NCBI RefSeq assembly: GCF_003332885.2
Contig: NZ_QOWJ01000005.1
Coordinates: 124,001 to 188,000, forward strand
Reading direction: 5' to 3'
DNA: 64,000 nucleotides
Source of the DNA: Paracnuella aquatica
GTDB taxonomy: Bacteria; Bacteroidota; Bacteroidia; Chitinophagales; Chitinophagaceae
In this document: piece by piece, positions 26,670 through 35,338 of the stretch
Layout: the number at the start of each line of letters is the position of its first letter
Position numbering within the stretch: position 1 is the stretch's first letter
Made by a program: the position numbers and the translations under genes
Notes under the pieces: model-generated
Told to the model about the DNA's origin: nothing
The model's database searches: none
What the model saw: the letters and a program-made list of their open reading frames with translations, nothing else

Positions 26670-27251
26670 ATGAATCACCTCATACACCTGCTTACCGTAT
26701 CCCTGCTTTTTTTACAAACCGCCGTTGCGCCAGCAGCCCTCAGCAGCGCCGAACTGCCCGTGGCTCCCGTTACCGAAGATGAAACCATGATGGCCTGGAA
26801 ATCGGACCGCAAACTTACCTGGGAGGACTTTAAAAGCGTGCCGGTACGCAACACCGAAGCCGTAGCATTGACGAGCACTTCGCTGGGCATTTCGTACCGC
26901 GTAAAAAACAACCAGTTCCTTTACGATATTTCCTGTGCTTTCTCCAAACAACATTCATGGGGCCTGCTCCGTACGCCATACATCCTGGCGCATGAACAAG
27001 CACATTTCGATATCACGGAAATTTATGCCCGCAAACTGCACAACGAGCTGCAGTTGTACCGCTTCAATGCAAAAACATTTAAAAAAGACATCAACGATAT
27101 TTATTACCGCGTGGTAAAAGAAAAAGAAGCTTTCCAGGAGCAGTACGACAGCGAAACCGACCACAGCCGCAAAAAGGCCCGCCAGGAAGAATGGCTGGTG
27201 CGTATTGAAGCTTTGCTGGATGATACCGCGCCGTATATGAATTATCCATAG
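26670..27251 (+). CDS. Secreted DUF922-type putative metalloprotease
   Basis: A 193-residue protein with a signal peptide (IHLLTVSLLFLQTAVAPA). The mature part has LTWEDFKSVPV near the start and HEQAHFDITEIYARKL, with a zinc-protease-like HExxH at 108-112, in the arrangement of the DUF922 family. The C-terminal third is a charged helix. A peptidase role is inferred from the motif only. It stands alone between lptG and a long terminator hairpin. Confidence 0.82.
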   Translation: MNHLIHLLTVSLLFLQTAVAPAALSSAELPVAPVTEDETMMAWKSDRKLTWEDFKSVPVRNTEAVALTSTSLGISYRVKNNQFLYDISCAFSKQHSWGLLRTPYILAHEQAHFDITEIYARKLHNELQLYRFNAKTFKKDINDIYYRVVKEKEAFQEQYDSETDHSRKKARQEEWLVRIEALLDDTAPYMNYP

Positions 27252-27254
27252 GGA

Positions 27255-27391
27255 TAGTCAGTAAAGACGGGAAAGACAGTAAAGTCAGAAAAGAAGATCA
27301 CTACCATAGAAAAAGTCCTATGAGTACAGAACATCACGATTCTGTACTCATAGGACTTTTCATTTCCTTAAACGCGTCTTTCCCGTCTTTT
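27255..27391. repeat. Inverted word-repeat, GTAAAGACGGGAAAGAC type
   Basis: The left arm (27257-27290, AGTAAAGACGGGAAAGACAG) faces a short complementary arm (27375-27391, GTCTTTCCCGTCTTT) around the long hairpin at 27311-27360. The right arm runs into the stop of the kinase gene. The same words occur at 2560 and 47666. Confidence 0.65.
27311..27360. terminator. Bidirectional terminator with 21-bp perfect stem
   Basis: AAAAGTCCTATGAGTACAGAA (27311-27331 in part) pairs perfectly with its complement at 27340-27360 across an 8-base loop, and has A-runs and T-runs at its feet on both strands. It lies between convergent genes. Confidence 0.9.
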
Positions 27392-28026
27392 TAAAACAAC
27401 CCAAACAACTCCGCATCAATCGAAGAAATGATCTTCCCCAGGTCTTCGGTGCGTTCCTGGAAGCGGTTTTCATCTACATTGATCACCAGCAGCGGGCCTT
27501 CTTTGTAGCCATCAATCCACTTGTTGTAATATTCGTTCAGGCGTTTCAGGTAGTCGAGGCGGATGTTCTCTTCGTACTCGCGGCCACGCTTTTGAATTTG
27601 CCCCACCAGCGTAGGCACGGAAGCCTGCAGGTAAATGAGCAGATCCGGCGGTTTTACCATTGCCTTCAGCGTTTCAAAAAGAGAAAAATAGTTCTCGAAA
27701 TCCCGCTTGGTCATCAGGTTCATTTCGTGCAGGTTGGGCGCAAAAATTTGCGCATCCTCGTAAATGGTGCGGTCCTGGATCACCGTGTCGGAGCCCTTCT
27801 GAATATCGATCAACTGGCGGATGCGGCTGTTTAAAAAATAGATCTGCAGCTGAAAGCTCCAGCGTGGCATGTCCTCGTAAAAATCATTGAGGTAGGGGTT
27901 GTGGTCCACGTCTTCGAAATGCGGCAGCCATTTGTAATGCTTGCACAGCAGTTCGGTCAGCGTGGTTTTGCCGGCGCCAATGTTTCCGGCTATGGCAATA
28001 TGTTGGGGCTTATTATTCTTAGGCAT
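27391..28026 (-). CDS. Deoxynucleoside kinase
   Basis: Salvage enzyme that phosphorylates deoxynucleosides (dGuo/dAdo-kinase-like). The 211-residue protein has P-loop GNIGAGKT near residue 14, the substrate segment MPRWSFQLQIYFLNSR, the DR-x motif VIQDRTIYEDAQIF, and the lid region QKRGREYEENIRLDYL. Length and motifs match the dNK family. It follows trpS by 51 bases on the same strand. Confidence 0.93.
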   Translation of the reverse strand: MPKNNKPQHIAIAGNIGAGKTTLTELLCKHYKWLPHFEDVDHNPYLNDFYEDMPRWSFQLQIYFLNSRIRQLIDIQKGSDTVIQDRTIYEDAQIFAPNLHEMNLMTKRDFENYFSLFETLKAMVKPPDLLIYLQASVPTLVGQIQKRGREYEENIRLDYLKRLNEYYNKWIDGYKEGPLLVINVDENRFQERTEDLGKIISSIDAELFGLF

Positions 28027-28077
28027 AACGAACGGTGCGGTTTTGGAACATGCGGCTTTGCCGCGGTTTGGTGCAGG

Positions 28078-29076
28078 TTAGCGAATATAGGCCAGTCCAA
28101 GCATTTCGCGGACAGCCTCGATGGTTTGGCGGGCACTGCTTCTTGCCTTTTCAGCGCCCTGGGCAATTACGTTATTTAAATAAGTTTTATCAGCATAAAT
28201 CCTTTCCGACTGTTCGCGGATGGGTGCAATAAAACGCACCATATCTTCTGCCAGTTGCTTTTTCATATCGCCGTAGCGAATGTTGGCGTTGTTGAAATCG
28301 TCGCGGAATTTTTGCGTGGTGCTTTCTTCACTCACCAGCGACATCAATTGGAAAATATTCTGGATATAATCGGGCATTTCAGAATTTGGCTCGGTGGGGC
28401 CGCTGTCGGTTTTTGACTTCATCACTTTTTTGCGGATCAGGTCATCGCTATCGGCTAGGTACAGCGTAGCCATCTGGTTTTCGCTTTTGCTCATTTTACC
28501 CGTACCATCCAGCGAAGGAACTTTTACCAATTCAGCCCCATAGTTAAATGCAGCAGGCTCTGGAAACAGGTCGCCATAGCGGTGGTTAAAACGCTGCGCA
28601 AAATTGCGGGTCATTTCCAGGTGTTGCTCCTGGTCTTTACCTACGGGCACATATTTAGCGCGATGAATTAATATATCGGCGGCCATCAGCACTGGGTAAG
28701 TAAGCAGGCCGGCATTTACGTTCTCGGGGTGCTGGCGCACTTTTTCTTTAAATGTCACTGTTTTTTCCAGCTCGCCTTTATACGCCATCATGTTCAGCAG
28801 CATGTACAGTTCCGCAATTTCGGGCACGGTGCTTTGCACGTACAAACAGGCTTTTTCGGGATCGAGGCCGGCTGCAATGTTTTCGGCCAGTACCCGCTGC
28901 ACCGAGTCGCGCAGCTCTTTTGTATCGGGGTGGGTTGTTAAAGAGTGCCAGTCGGCCACAAAGAAATAACAGTCGTACGCTTCCTGCATGCGCACATAAT
29001 TGCGCATGGCGCCAAAATAATTTCCCAGGTGTAAAAAGCCGGTGGGCCTGATGCCGCTGACAACAATTTCTTTCAT
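28078..29076 (-). CDS. trpS: Tryptophan-tRNA ligase
   Basis: Charges tRNA-Trp. The 332-residue class I synthetase starts MKEIVVSGIRPTGFLHLGNY, where HLGN is the HIGH signature, and has GTGKMSKSENQ as the KMSKS loop. The frame is open to 29298, but the family N-terminus and a promoter element 8 bases upstream fix the start at 29076. Confidence 0.97.
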   Translation of the reverse strand: MKEIVVSGIRPTGFLHLGNYFGAMRNYVRMQEAYDCYFFVADWHSLTTHPDTKELRDSVQRVLAENIAAGLDPEKACLYVQSTVPEIAELYMLLNMMAYKGELEKTVTFKEKVRQHPENVNAGLLTYPVLMAADILIHRAKYVPVGKDQEQHLEMTRNFAQRFNHRYGDLFPEPAAFNYGAELVKVPSLDGTGKMSKSENQMATLYLADSDDLIRKKVMKSKTDSGPTEPNSEMPDYIQNIFQLMSLVSEESTTQKFRDDFNNANIRYGDMKKQLAEDMVRFIAPIREQSERIYADKTYLNNVIAQGAEKARSSARQTIEAVREMLGLAYIR

Positions 29077-29084
29077 AAGAGCGG

Positions 29085-29092
29085 CAAAAATA
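29085..29092 (-). promoter_or_regulatory. -7 element, predicted leaderless promoter of trpS
   Basis: TATTTTTG on the minus strand ends 8 bases before the trpS ATG. Confidence 0.6.
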
Positions 29093-29130
29093 GTTGATAG
29101 TTTGTAGTTGGTTGTTGGTAGTTGGCGGCA
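29093..29130. repeat. TTGGTAGTTGG word-repeat in trpS-gatC gap
   Basis: About four diverged units of AGTTGGTTGTTGGTAGTTGG lie upstream of trpS. No facing arm is seen. Confidence 0.35.
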
Positions 29131-29267
29131 GTGGGCGGAAAAACCTTTTTTCGGCGGCGTAAACGTTTTGCAAACACGCTTGTTGTTTACTGCATTTGTA
29201 TAAAAGTAAAAATATGTCGCCTTCATTTTGCAGAAACAAGGGCAGGAGGTAAACACCAAACTCTGGC

Positions 29268-29275
29268 TATATTTG
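29268..29275 (+). promoter_or_regulatory. -7 element, predicted leaderless promoter of gatC
   Basis: TATATTTG ends 4 bases before the gatC ATG at 29280. Confidence 0.6.
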
Positions 29276-29279
29276 TTGG

Positions 29280-29570
29280 ATGCAGGTAAACGACGCATTG
29301 GTAGACAAACTGGCCACGCTGGCCCATCTGGAGTTCAACGATGGGGAGCGGGAAGCCATCAAAGGCGACCTTCAGAAAATGATTGGCTTCATTGATAAAT
29401 TAGGGGAGCTGGACACCACCGGCGTGGAGCCGCTGATGCACATGAGCGATGCGGTAAATGTGCTGCGCGATGATGTGCCCGGCGATATGCTGAACCGCCA
29501 GCAGGCGCTGCACAATGCGCCCCACCACGATGCGCAATATTTTCAGGTACCTAAAGTGATCAAAAAGTAA
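29280..29570 (+). CDS. gatC: Asp-tRNA(Asn)/Glu-tRNA(Gln) amidotransferase subunit GatC
   Basis: Small stabilising subunit of the GatCAB amidotransferase, which converts mischarged Glu-tRNA(Gln). The 96 residues show the family pattern: [15 protein letters not shown] near the start, then [21 protein letters not shown]. gatA and gatB are not in the window. An ABC ATPase starts 13 bases downstream. Confidence 0.95.
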   Translation: MQVNDALVDKLATLAHLEFNDGEREAIKGDLQKMIGFIDKLGELDTTGVEPLMHMSDAVNVLRDDVPGDMLNRQQALHNAPHHDAQYFQVPKVIKK

Positions 29571-29583
29571 CAACCCATACCGC

Positions 29584-30294
29584 ATGGCCGGCATTATTCA
29601 TTTAGGCGACATCCGCAAAAATTACTTTCTGGGCCGCCAGGTTATCGAAGTGCTCAAGGGCATTTCGCTGGATATTTATAAAAACGAATATGTAGCCCTG
29701 ATGGGACCTTCGGGTTCGGGAAAAAGTACGCTGATGAATATTTTGGGTTGCCTTGATACACCCACCGGCGGCACCTATGTGCTCAATGGCAAAGATGTAA
29801 GCCGCATGAGCGACAACGACCTGGCCGATGTTCGCAACCAGGAAATTGGTTTTGTGTTTCAGCAGTTCAACCTGCTGCCGCGCCTTACTGCCGTGGAAAA
29901 TGTGGCGCTGCCCCTGGTATATGCCGGTGTGCCCAAAAAAGAGCGGATGGAAAAAGCGATGCAGGTGCTGGAAAAAGTAAGCCTTGCCGACCGCAGCCAC
30001 CACCGCCCCAATGAAATGAGCGGTGGTCAAAACCAGCGTGTGGCCATTGCCCGTGCACTGGTGAACGACCCTTCCATTATTCTGGCCGATGAACCAACCG
30101 GCAACCTCGATACAAAAACATCGTACGAGATCATGGATATTTTTGAGCAAATCCATTCCGGCGGCAACACCGTGGTGCTGGTAACCCACGAAGAAGATAT
30201 TGCCAACCATGCCCGCCGTATCATTCGCCTGCGCGATGGCGTGCTGGAAAGCGATAAACGTAGAGAAGAAACCACTACTGCAGTGCAGCTATAA
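29584..30294 (+). CDS. ABC transporter ATPase, MacB/LolD type
   Basis: A 236-residue ATP-binding subunit with Walker [11 protein letters not shown]-loop [13 protein letters not shown], signature [15 protein letters not shown], Walker [13 protein letters not shown] and switch VLVTHEED. The class pairs with FtsX-like permeases for lipoprotein or small-molecule export. It is 13 bases behind gatC and likely shares its mRNA; no permease is nearby. Confidence 0.92.
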   Translation: MAGIIHLGDIRKNYFLGRQVIEVLKGISLDIYKNEYVALMGPSGSGKSTLMNILGCLDTPTGGTYVLNGKDVSRMSDNDLADVRNQEIGFVFQQFNLLPRLTAVENVALPLVYAGVPKKERMEKAMQVLEKVSLADRSHHRPNEMSGGQNQRVAIARALVNDPSIILADEPTGNLDTKTSYEIMDIFEQIHSGGNTVVLVTHEEDIANHARRIIRLRDGVLESDKRREETTTAVQL

Positions 30295-30295
30295 G

Positions 30296-30372
30296 TAAAA
30301 AGGCAAAAGTCAAAAGAGTGGCTGTTTGATCAGCGAACCTTTTTTGACTTTTTACGTTTGAATTTTGCCTTG
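30296..30372. repeat. Inverted word-repeat, AAAAAGGCAAAAGTCAAAA type, copy 2
   Basis: GTAAAAAGGCAAAAGTCAAA (30297-30317) faces CTTTTTTGACTTTTTACG (30338-30356), and TTTTGCC follows. The right arm overlaps the promoter of the next gene. Confidence 0.6.
30353..30360 (+). promoter_or_regulatory. -7 promoter element of the adenosyltransferase
   Basis: TACGTTTG, 42 bases before the ATG at 30403, embedded in the right arm of the preceding inverted repeat. Confidence 0.5.
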
Positions 30373-30402
30373 CCTCACTTCCATTATTATCAACCCTTAA
30401 TC

Positions 30403-30969
30403 ATGGCGTTTAAGATTTATACTAAAACCGGCGACGGTGGCAATACCGGATTGATTGGCGGTACCAAGGTTCCGAAGAACGATCTGCGGATTGAAACATA
30501 CGGCACTGTGGATGAATTGAATTCATGGATCGGGATGATCAACGACCAGATGGCCGATCCGAGGTTTACCGATGAATTGAAAGAGATCCAGGACCGGCTG
30601 TTTACCATTGGTTCCATGCTGGCCACCGACCATGAAAAGGGCACTAAAATGCAGTTGCCCGACCTGTACGAAAGTGATGTGCAACACCTGGAGCAGCGCA
30701 TCGATTTTATGACAGCACAACTGCCCGAAATGAAGTCGTTTATTTTACCTGGCGGGCATACCACTGTTTCCTCCATTCATATTGCTCGCTGCGTGTGCCG
30801 CAGGGCCGAGCGGCTGGCGGTGGCGTTGCAGCAACACAATGTACCTGTTGAGCCATTGGTGATTCAATACCTCAACCGGCTGAGCGATTACCTGTTTACA
30901 CTGGCCCGATATGCAGGCCAACTGTTAGGCGCAGCCGAAATTCCGTGGAAGCCTCGGACGAATGGTTAA
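30403..30969 (+). CDS. Cob(I)yrinic acid a,c-diamide adenosyltransferase, PduO type
   Basis: Transfers the adenosyl group from ATP to cob(I)alamin. The 188-residue PduO-type protein has the ATP-binding N-terminus KIYTKTGDGGNTGLIGGTKV, the VDELNSWIG helix, FILPGGHTTVSSIHIARCVCRRAER and a C-terminal YLNRLSDYLFTLARY. All are hallmark segments. The start is chosen as the first ATG before the conserved N-terminus. Confidence 0.95.
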   Translation: MAFKIYTKTGDGGNTGLIGGTKVPKNDLRIETYGTVDELNSWIGMINDQMADPRFTDELKEIQDRLFTIGSMLATDHEKGTKMQLPDLYESDVQHLEQRIDFMTAQLPEMKSFILPGGHTTVSSIHIARCVCRRAERLAVALQQHNVPVEPLVIQYLNRLSDYLFTLARYAGQLLGAAEIPWKPRTNG

Positions 30970-31039
30970 ACAGTCCATACCGCAGATATATTTTAGGAGC
31001 ATAAAAAAATGATGCAACGAAAATTCGTTGCATCATTTT

Positions 31040-31213
31040 GTGGGCGTAGCTCACACCTGTCGGTAGCGCAAAATGCATAACCGAAATGGGTTGATCGTAG
31101 ATCAACCCTGTTCCTTTAAGTCATCATTGGTTTCAAATGGCATGGGGTTAGGCGTAGCCTAACATCAACGCTTGCTCAAATATTTGCTACCATCAGGTGT
31201 GGGCTACGCCCAC
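31040..31213. repeat. MITE-like element, copy 2
   Basis: 174 bases bounded by GTGGGCGTAGCTCACACC (31040-31057) continuing TGTCGGTAGC, and the near-complement GCTACCATCAGGTGTGGGC ending CTACGCCCAC at 31213. The internal palindromes are GGTTGATCGTAGATCAACC (about 31088) and TTAGGCGTAGCCTAA (about 31148). The interior runs in the opposite orientation to copy 1. Confidence 0.7.
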
Positions 31214-31216
31214 AAA

Positions 31217-31252
31217 AAAAGCCCGCAACCTAAACATGTTGCGGGCTTTTGA
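31217..31252. terminator. Bidirectional terminator
   Basis: A 13-bp stem AAAAGCCCGCAAC / GTTGCGGGCTTTT between the adenosyltransferase and the convergent M1 peptidase, directly abutting the MITE-like element. Confidence 0.85.
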
Positions 31253-31268
31253 TTTTGTATTCAAAAAA

Positions 31269-33209
31269 TTACCACTTCAATTCCAGCTTATTATTTCTCC
31301 TTTCCACATCCGCCATGCGTTGCGACGGATCTATTTCAACGGAAACAATATCGGTCAGGCGTTTTGCAGTGTTGATGTTATAAGTTGGGTGTGTCCATTT
31401 CCATGATTCATACACCTTGCGGCCTTCCTGTCCTTTCTCCGCCGGCTTCTCGCCAAACTGCAGGTACATGGGCACATAGTGCCACTCCGATGTGCCGTCC
31501 TTGAACGTTACTTTCACATCCATGGGCATGGGCATTTGGCCAATGCGGCGCAACCGGATTTGCGTAGCGCCGCCTGCTTCCCACAGGCTGTCGATGCCGT
31601 AATCAATGGTCTTGGTGCTGGCCACAAAATACTCTTGGTACCAGTCCAGTTCCATGCTGCTTACTTTTTCCGAAAGCCGCACAAAATCGTGCACATTGGG
31701 ATGTTTAAAGCGCCATTGCTTGTAGTATTCGAGCAGGATGCGGTCGCGAACCGGAGCGCCGACAATGTATCCCAGTTGCTCCAAAAACACATTGCCTTTT
31801 GAATACGATGCAATGCTATACGCAAAGTTGGTATTGAAATGATCGGCATGCGTGGTCAGCGGTTCTTCGCGGCCGCTTTTCACCAACCCAAAATAACTGT
31901 TGTAATTGGGCGCATGATACAGCGGCAGTGCAGCAGCCACCAGCGAGTCGGATTTGCGTTGCTCTGCGGGGTTGCCGGCCAGGCGCTTTTGCAATACCTC
32001 TTTGCGGTAAAATTCCTCCACCAGGTTGGTGGCGTACTCGGTAAATCCTTCGTCCATCCATGCATACTGCGCTTCGTCGGTGCCCATCAGGCCCTGGTAC
32101 CAGGTGTGCATCCACTCGTGAAATGCAGTGCCCAGGCTTGGTCCGGACAGCATGGTGCTCATGGGGTATTCCATGCCACCATCACCACCATGTATAAACG
32201 AATATTGCTGCCACGGGTATGCGCCAAAATTGGTTCTAATAAAAGGATACACCGCTACCGCTGCATCGGCAATTTCTTTCCATGCCGCTTCCTGGCGGGC
32301 ATCGTTGCTTTCGTTTTTATACAACACATGAATGGTGGGTCCGTTCGCTATGTCGCGGCTAATATGTTTGAACTGCGGATCGGCGGCCCATGCAAAATCG
32401 TGCACGTTGGGTGCCACAAAACGCCAGGATAGTTTAGCACCGGCGGGGCGGGTTACTTTGGCCCCTTTGGCCTCGTAACCATAGCCAATGCTATTAGGGT
32501 TTTGCAGGTAACCGGTACCTCCAAGGATGTATGATTTTTCGATGTTGATGGTTACATCATAATCGCCCCATACGCCATAAAATTCACGGGCAATATATGG
32601 GTTGGGATGCCAGCCGTTGTAATCGTACTCCACCAGTTTGGGGTACCACTGCGTCATGGTGTAACGTACGCCGGTTTGCGGGTTATCGCGGCCGCTGCGG
32701 CGCACCTGCAGGGGCACCTGCGCATCCCAGGTCATATCAAAAACCGCTTTGCTTTTGGGCGCAATGGGCTTATCCAACTGCACTTCCAAAATGGTTTCGT
32801 GCAGTTTTGTTTTTTGTGCCCGGCCATCCATTTTGATGGAGGTTACATTTTCGTAACCGATCTCGTCGGGCTTGAGGTTGGAAATGCGGTCGCGAACCCG
32901 TGCATCCCAATCGCCAATGTCGTTGCCGTTGCGGTCCTGCCGCATCACTACCGAACCTTGGCGCAGGCTTCGGGCATCCATCATGCTACCGGGCTGAAAT
33001 GCATTCCAGTACAGGTGAAAGAATACTCGGTCGAGGGTGTCGGGCGAATTGTTCCAGTATTCCAGTTTTTGCGTGCCTTTGTACTTGTTGGTTTGCACAT
33101 CCATGTCAATGTTCATGGTGTACTTTACCTTTTGCTGCCACCGGTCGGGCTGTGCGCCTGCCACCAGCACACACAGGAGCCCGAGAAATAAGCTCAGATT
33201 TTTCTTCAT
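31269..33209 (-). CDS. M1 family metallopeptidase, exported
   Basis: A 646-residue zinc aminopeptidase-like enzyme with a signal peptide (MKKNLSLFLGLLCVLVAGAQ). The gluzincin motif HEWMH is at 364-368 with the third ligand Glu387 in WMDEGFTEYA. The exopeptidase motif is GGMEYPM in place of GAMEN. The N-terminal beta-saddle domain covers about 25-240. No sorting domain is present, so it is likely periplasmic. The start at 33209 is set by the signal peptide. Confidence 0.93.
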   Translation of the reverse strand: MKKNLSLFLGLLCVLVAGAQPDRWQQKVKYTMNIDMDVQTNKYKGTQKLEYWNNSPDTLDRVFFHLYWNAFQPGSMMDARSLRQGSVVMRQDRNGNDIGDWDARVRDRISNLKPDEIGYENVTSIKMDGRAQKTKLHETILEVQLDKPIAPKSKAVFDMTWDAQVPLQVRRSGRDNPQTGVRYTMTQWYPKLVEYDYNGWHPNPYIAREFYGVWGDYDVTINIEKSYILGGTGYLQNPNSIGYGYEAKGAKVTRPAGAKLSWRFVAPNVHDFAWAADPQFKHISRDIANGPTIHVLYKNESNDARQEAAWKEIADAAVAVYPFIRTNFGAYPWQQYSFIHGGDGGMEYPMSTMLSGPSLGTAFHEWMHTWYQGLMGTDEAQYAWMDEGFTEYATNLVEEFYRKEVLQKRLAGNPAEQRKSDSLVAAALPLYHAPNYNSYFGLVKSGREEPLTTHADHFNTNFAYSIASYSKGNVFLEQLGYIVGAPVRDRILLEYYKQWRFKHPNVHDFVRLSEKVSSMELDWYQEYFVASTKTIDYGIDSLWEAGGATQIRLRRIGQMPMPMDVKVTFKDGTSEWHYVPMYLQFGEKPAEKGQEGRKVYESWKWTHPTYNINTAKRLTDIVSVEIDPSQRMADVERRNNKLELKW

Positions 33210-33458
33210 GCGAACGGACAATTTTTTAAGTGGGTCTAAATTTCGGTGAATACGTGTTAGGAGAAAAACAAAAGTTTGGAAGGGGGTGTTGAACCACGAA
33301 GACACAAAGGAACAAAGGGAGCACGAAGAGGGGAGTTCGGAGTCTGGAGTTTGTAGTCAGTAGATCATGGTTATGACGGAAAGTGAACCGGTTTTAATAA
33401 GAAATTGAACTTGTCTTTTTATTGAAATTGAGCCTAAGCATAGTGCCGTTATTTCTAT

Positions 33459-33490
33459 AAAAAAGGGCTGCGGTGTGCAGCCCTTTTTGA
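33459..33490. terminator. Intrinsic terminator of the PepSY-like gene
   Basis: A 12-bp stem AAAAAGGGCTGC / GCAGCCCTTTTT, which on the minus strand follows the stop at 33494 and ends in a T run. Confidence 0.85.
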
Positions 33491-33493
33491 GAT

Positions 33494-33946
33494 CTATAGA
33501 GTAATACTTTCGTGCACCAGTTTGCCCGACGCATTGAAGTAGAGATACTTTTTCTGCACGTCATTCTTTTCCACTTTTACGCGGTACAGTTCCACGCCGG
33601 CGGGGCGTGTAACCAGTTTGGTGTCGGCCACTTTCCAGTCGGTGCCGCTGTAGCGGCTTTTTTCAAAGCCGTCTTTTACATCGGCATTTAGCTTTTCAAA
33701 ATCGTATGGCTGTTCAGTTTCTTTCCATTGGCCTTTGTTGGTAAACGTGGCCATCTTGGTTTCGCCGTTGTGCTCAAATTTCACCTGCACATTTACAATG
33801 TTATCAATATAGTTGGGTGTGCCTGCACCCTTAAACTGCACGGCAAAAGAATCTTTAACAGCTTTGGGCACTTCGCGGATCTGTGCGCCGGCTGCGTTCC
33901 AGCCAAATGCAGCAACCATGAGCAGGAGTAAAAAGCGTTGTTTCAT
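33494..33946 (-). CDS. Exported PepSY-like protein
   Basis: A 150-residue protein with a signal peptide (RFLLLLMVAAFGWNAAGAQ) and the fold pattern of the Bacteroidota PepSY_like family: VPKAVKDSFAVQF, YIDNIVNVQVKFEHNGETKMATF and a second half ending KKYLYFNASGKLVHE. Such proteins are periplasmic and of unknown role. A TAnnTTTG-like AACCTTTG lies 4 bases before the ATG. Confidence 0.85.
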   Translation of the reverse strand: MKQRFLLLLMVAAFGWNAAGAQIREVPKAVKDSFAVQFKGAGTPNYIDNIVNVQVKFEHNGETKMATFTNKGQWKETEQPYDFEKLNADVKDGFEKSRYSGTDWKVADTKLVTRPAGVELYRVKVEKNDVQKKYLYFNASGKLVHESITL

Positions 33947-34053
33947 AAGTCAAAGGTTTAGGGCGCCAAATTAATAAATAGGGCAGAAGGGCAGTGGTGT
34001 GGAAATGTGAAAGTCTTGTTGAATGCGCAACTAAGCGCAGGTTTGCCGATTGC

Positions 34054-34722
34054 TTAAGCTTCGGTGCCGGCTACTATAATTACGATCTCGCCTTTCACCG
34101 TTTTTTGCCGGAAATAGTCGGCCACCTCTTTCAGCGTACCGCGTTTGTTTTCTTCAAACATCTTGGTGAGTTCGCGGCTTACCGAGCAGCGGCGGTCGGC
34201 GCCAAAGTATTGCGCCATTTCATCGAGGCTTTTTACCAGCCGCATCGGCGATTCGTAGAAAATGAGCGTCCGCTCTTCGGTGGCCAGCTTGGTCAGTGCA
34301 GTATGGCGGCCTTTTTTCAGGGGCAAAAAACCTTCAAATGCAAAGCGGTGAATGGGCAGCCCGCTGTTGACCAGCGCCGGCACAAATGCCGTGGCGCCGG
34401 GAAGGCACTCTACTTTTATTTCGTGTTCAATACAGGCACGCACCAACAAGAATGCAGGATCGGAAATGCCCGGAGTGCCGGCATCGGTAACCACTGCCAT
34501 CCGTTTGCCAGCACCCATTTGATCCACCAGGTGCTGCAGCACTTTGTGCTCGTTGTGCTGGTGAAAAGGCGTCAGCGGTTTGGTGATGTTGTAATGATTG
34601 AGCAGCCGAGCGGAGTTGCGGGTGTCTTCGGCAAGAATCACATCTACTCCCTGCAGGATTTCCAGTGCCCGCAGCGTGATGTCTTTTAAATTGCCAATAG
34701 GCGTAGGAACAAGAAACAGCAT
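34054..34722 (-). CDS. rsmI: 16S rRNA (cytidine1402-2'-O)-methyltransferase RsmI
   Basis: Methylates the ribose of C1402 in 16S rRNA. The 222-residue tetrapyrrole-methylase fold protein opens MLFLVPTPIGNLKDITLRAL and has EDTRNSARLL, VTDAGTPGISDP and LPGATAFVPAL, all family signatures. An in-frame ATG at 34788 would add 22 non-conserved residues and leave only 20 bases after purS, so the longer form cannot be excluded. Confidence 0.93.
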   Translation of the reverse strand: MLFLVPTPIGNLKDITLRALEILQGVDVILAEDTRNSARLLNHYNITKPLTPFHQHNEHKVLQHLVDQMGAGKRMAVVTDAGTPGISDPAFLLVRACIEHEIKVECLPGATAFVPALVNSGLPIHRFAFEGFLPLKKGRHTALTKLATEERTLIFYESPMRLVKSLDEMAQYFGADRRCSVSRELTKMFEENKRGTLKEVADYFRQKTVKGEIVIIVAGTEA

Positions 34723-34808
34723 GGCATCGGTGTCCCTGAACTGGAAACCGGTGCTGGTGCTGCCTGTTTGTTCCAACGCATTGCTCATAACGGTGTTGTT
34801 TAGCCGAA

Positions 34809-35060
34809 TTAGGCTTGCGACACTTCGATTTCGAAATATTCCATCACCTGGTTGGCCAGCAGCTTGCGTGCAGCTTCTTCGGCTACGGCTTTGGCGGCTG
34901 CCTCATCGGCCGCATCTACCTGCAGGGTAATGTTTTTTCCTACCCGAACATCGCTTACAGCCTTAAGTCCCAGGTTGCCCAGCCCGGTGAGTACGGCCTT
35001 GCCTTGCGGGTCCAGCAATTCTTTCAGGGGCATTACTTTTACCTGTATTGTATAGGTCAT
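34809..35060 (-). CDS. purS: Phosphoribosylformylglycinamidine synthase subunit PurS
   Basis: Small structural subunit of the PurS-PurQ-PurL FGAM synthase of purine synthesis. The 83 residues start MTYTIQVKVMPLKELLDPQG and contain GKNITLQVDAADEAAAKA and a C-terminal LLANQVMEYFEIE, fitting the family. rsmI follows in the same direction. purQ and purL are not in the window. Confidence 0.92.
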   Translation of the reverse strand: MTYTIQVKVMPLKELLDPQGKAVLTGLGNLGLKAVSDVRVGKNITLQVDAADEAAAKAVAEEAARKLLANQVMEYFEIEVSQA

Positions 35061-35097
35061 AACTTTTTATTTAAATGTATTTTCCTAAAATGCTGCG

Positions 35098-35105
35098 CAA
35101 ACCTA
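35098..35105 (-). promoter_or_regulatory. -7 promoter element of purS-rsmI
   Basis: TAGGTTTG on the minus strand, 37 bases before the purS ATG at 35060. Confidence 0.5.
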
Positions 35106-35114
35106 CGGAGAATA

Positions 35115-35338
35115 TCAACAGAACAGAAGAACAAGGTCTTTAGAATAACGAACAAGGAACAAGGAATGTCGAATGACGAAGTATTGTGCAAATAATCAAT
35201 AATCCGATAATCAGTAATTATTTATTATCGGCAGTTGTCATTCATCGGTTCATCATTCCTTGTTCCTTGTTCGATATTCTCCTCCAACTTCTTCTGTTCC
35301 TTGTTCATCTGTTCCTCTGTTCGTTATTCTACACGCTT
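35115..35338. repeat. Inverted word-repeat, GAACAAGGAACAAGGAATG type
   Basis: The left arm (35120-35180: AACAGAAGAACAAGG, GAACAAGGAACAAGGAATG) faces the right arm (35245-35330: CATTCCTTGTTCCTTGTTCG, TGTTCCTTGTTCATCTGTTC). An inner pair CCGATAATCAGTAATTA / TTTATTATCGG sits at the apex. It separates purS and pssA. Confidence 0.65.
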
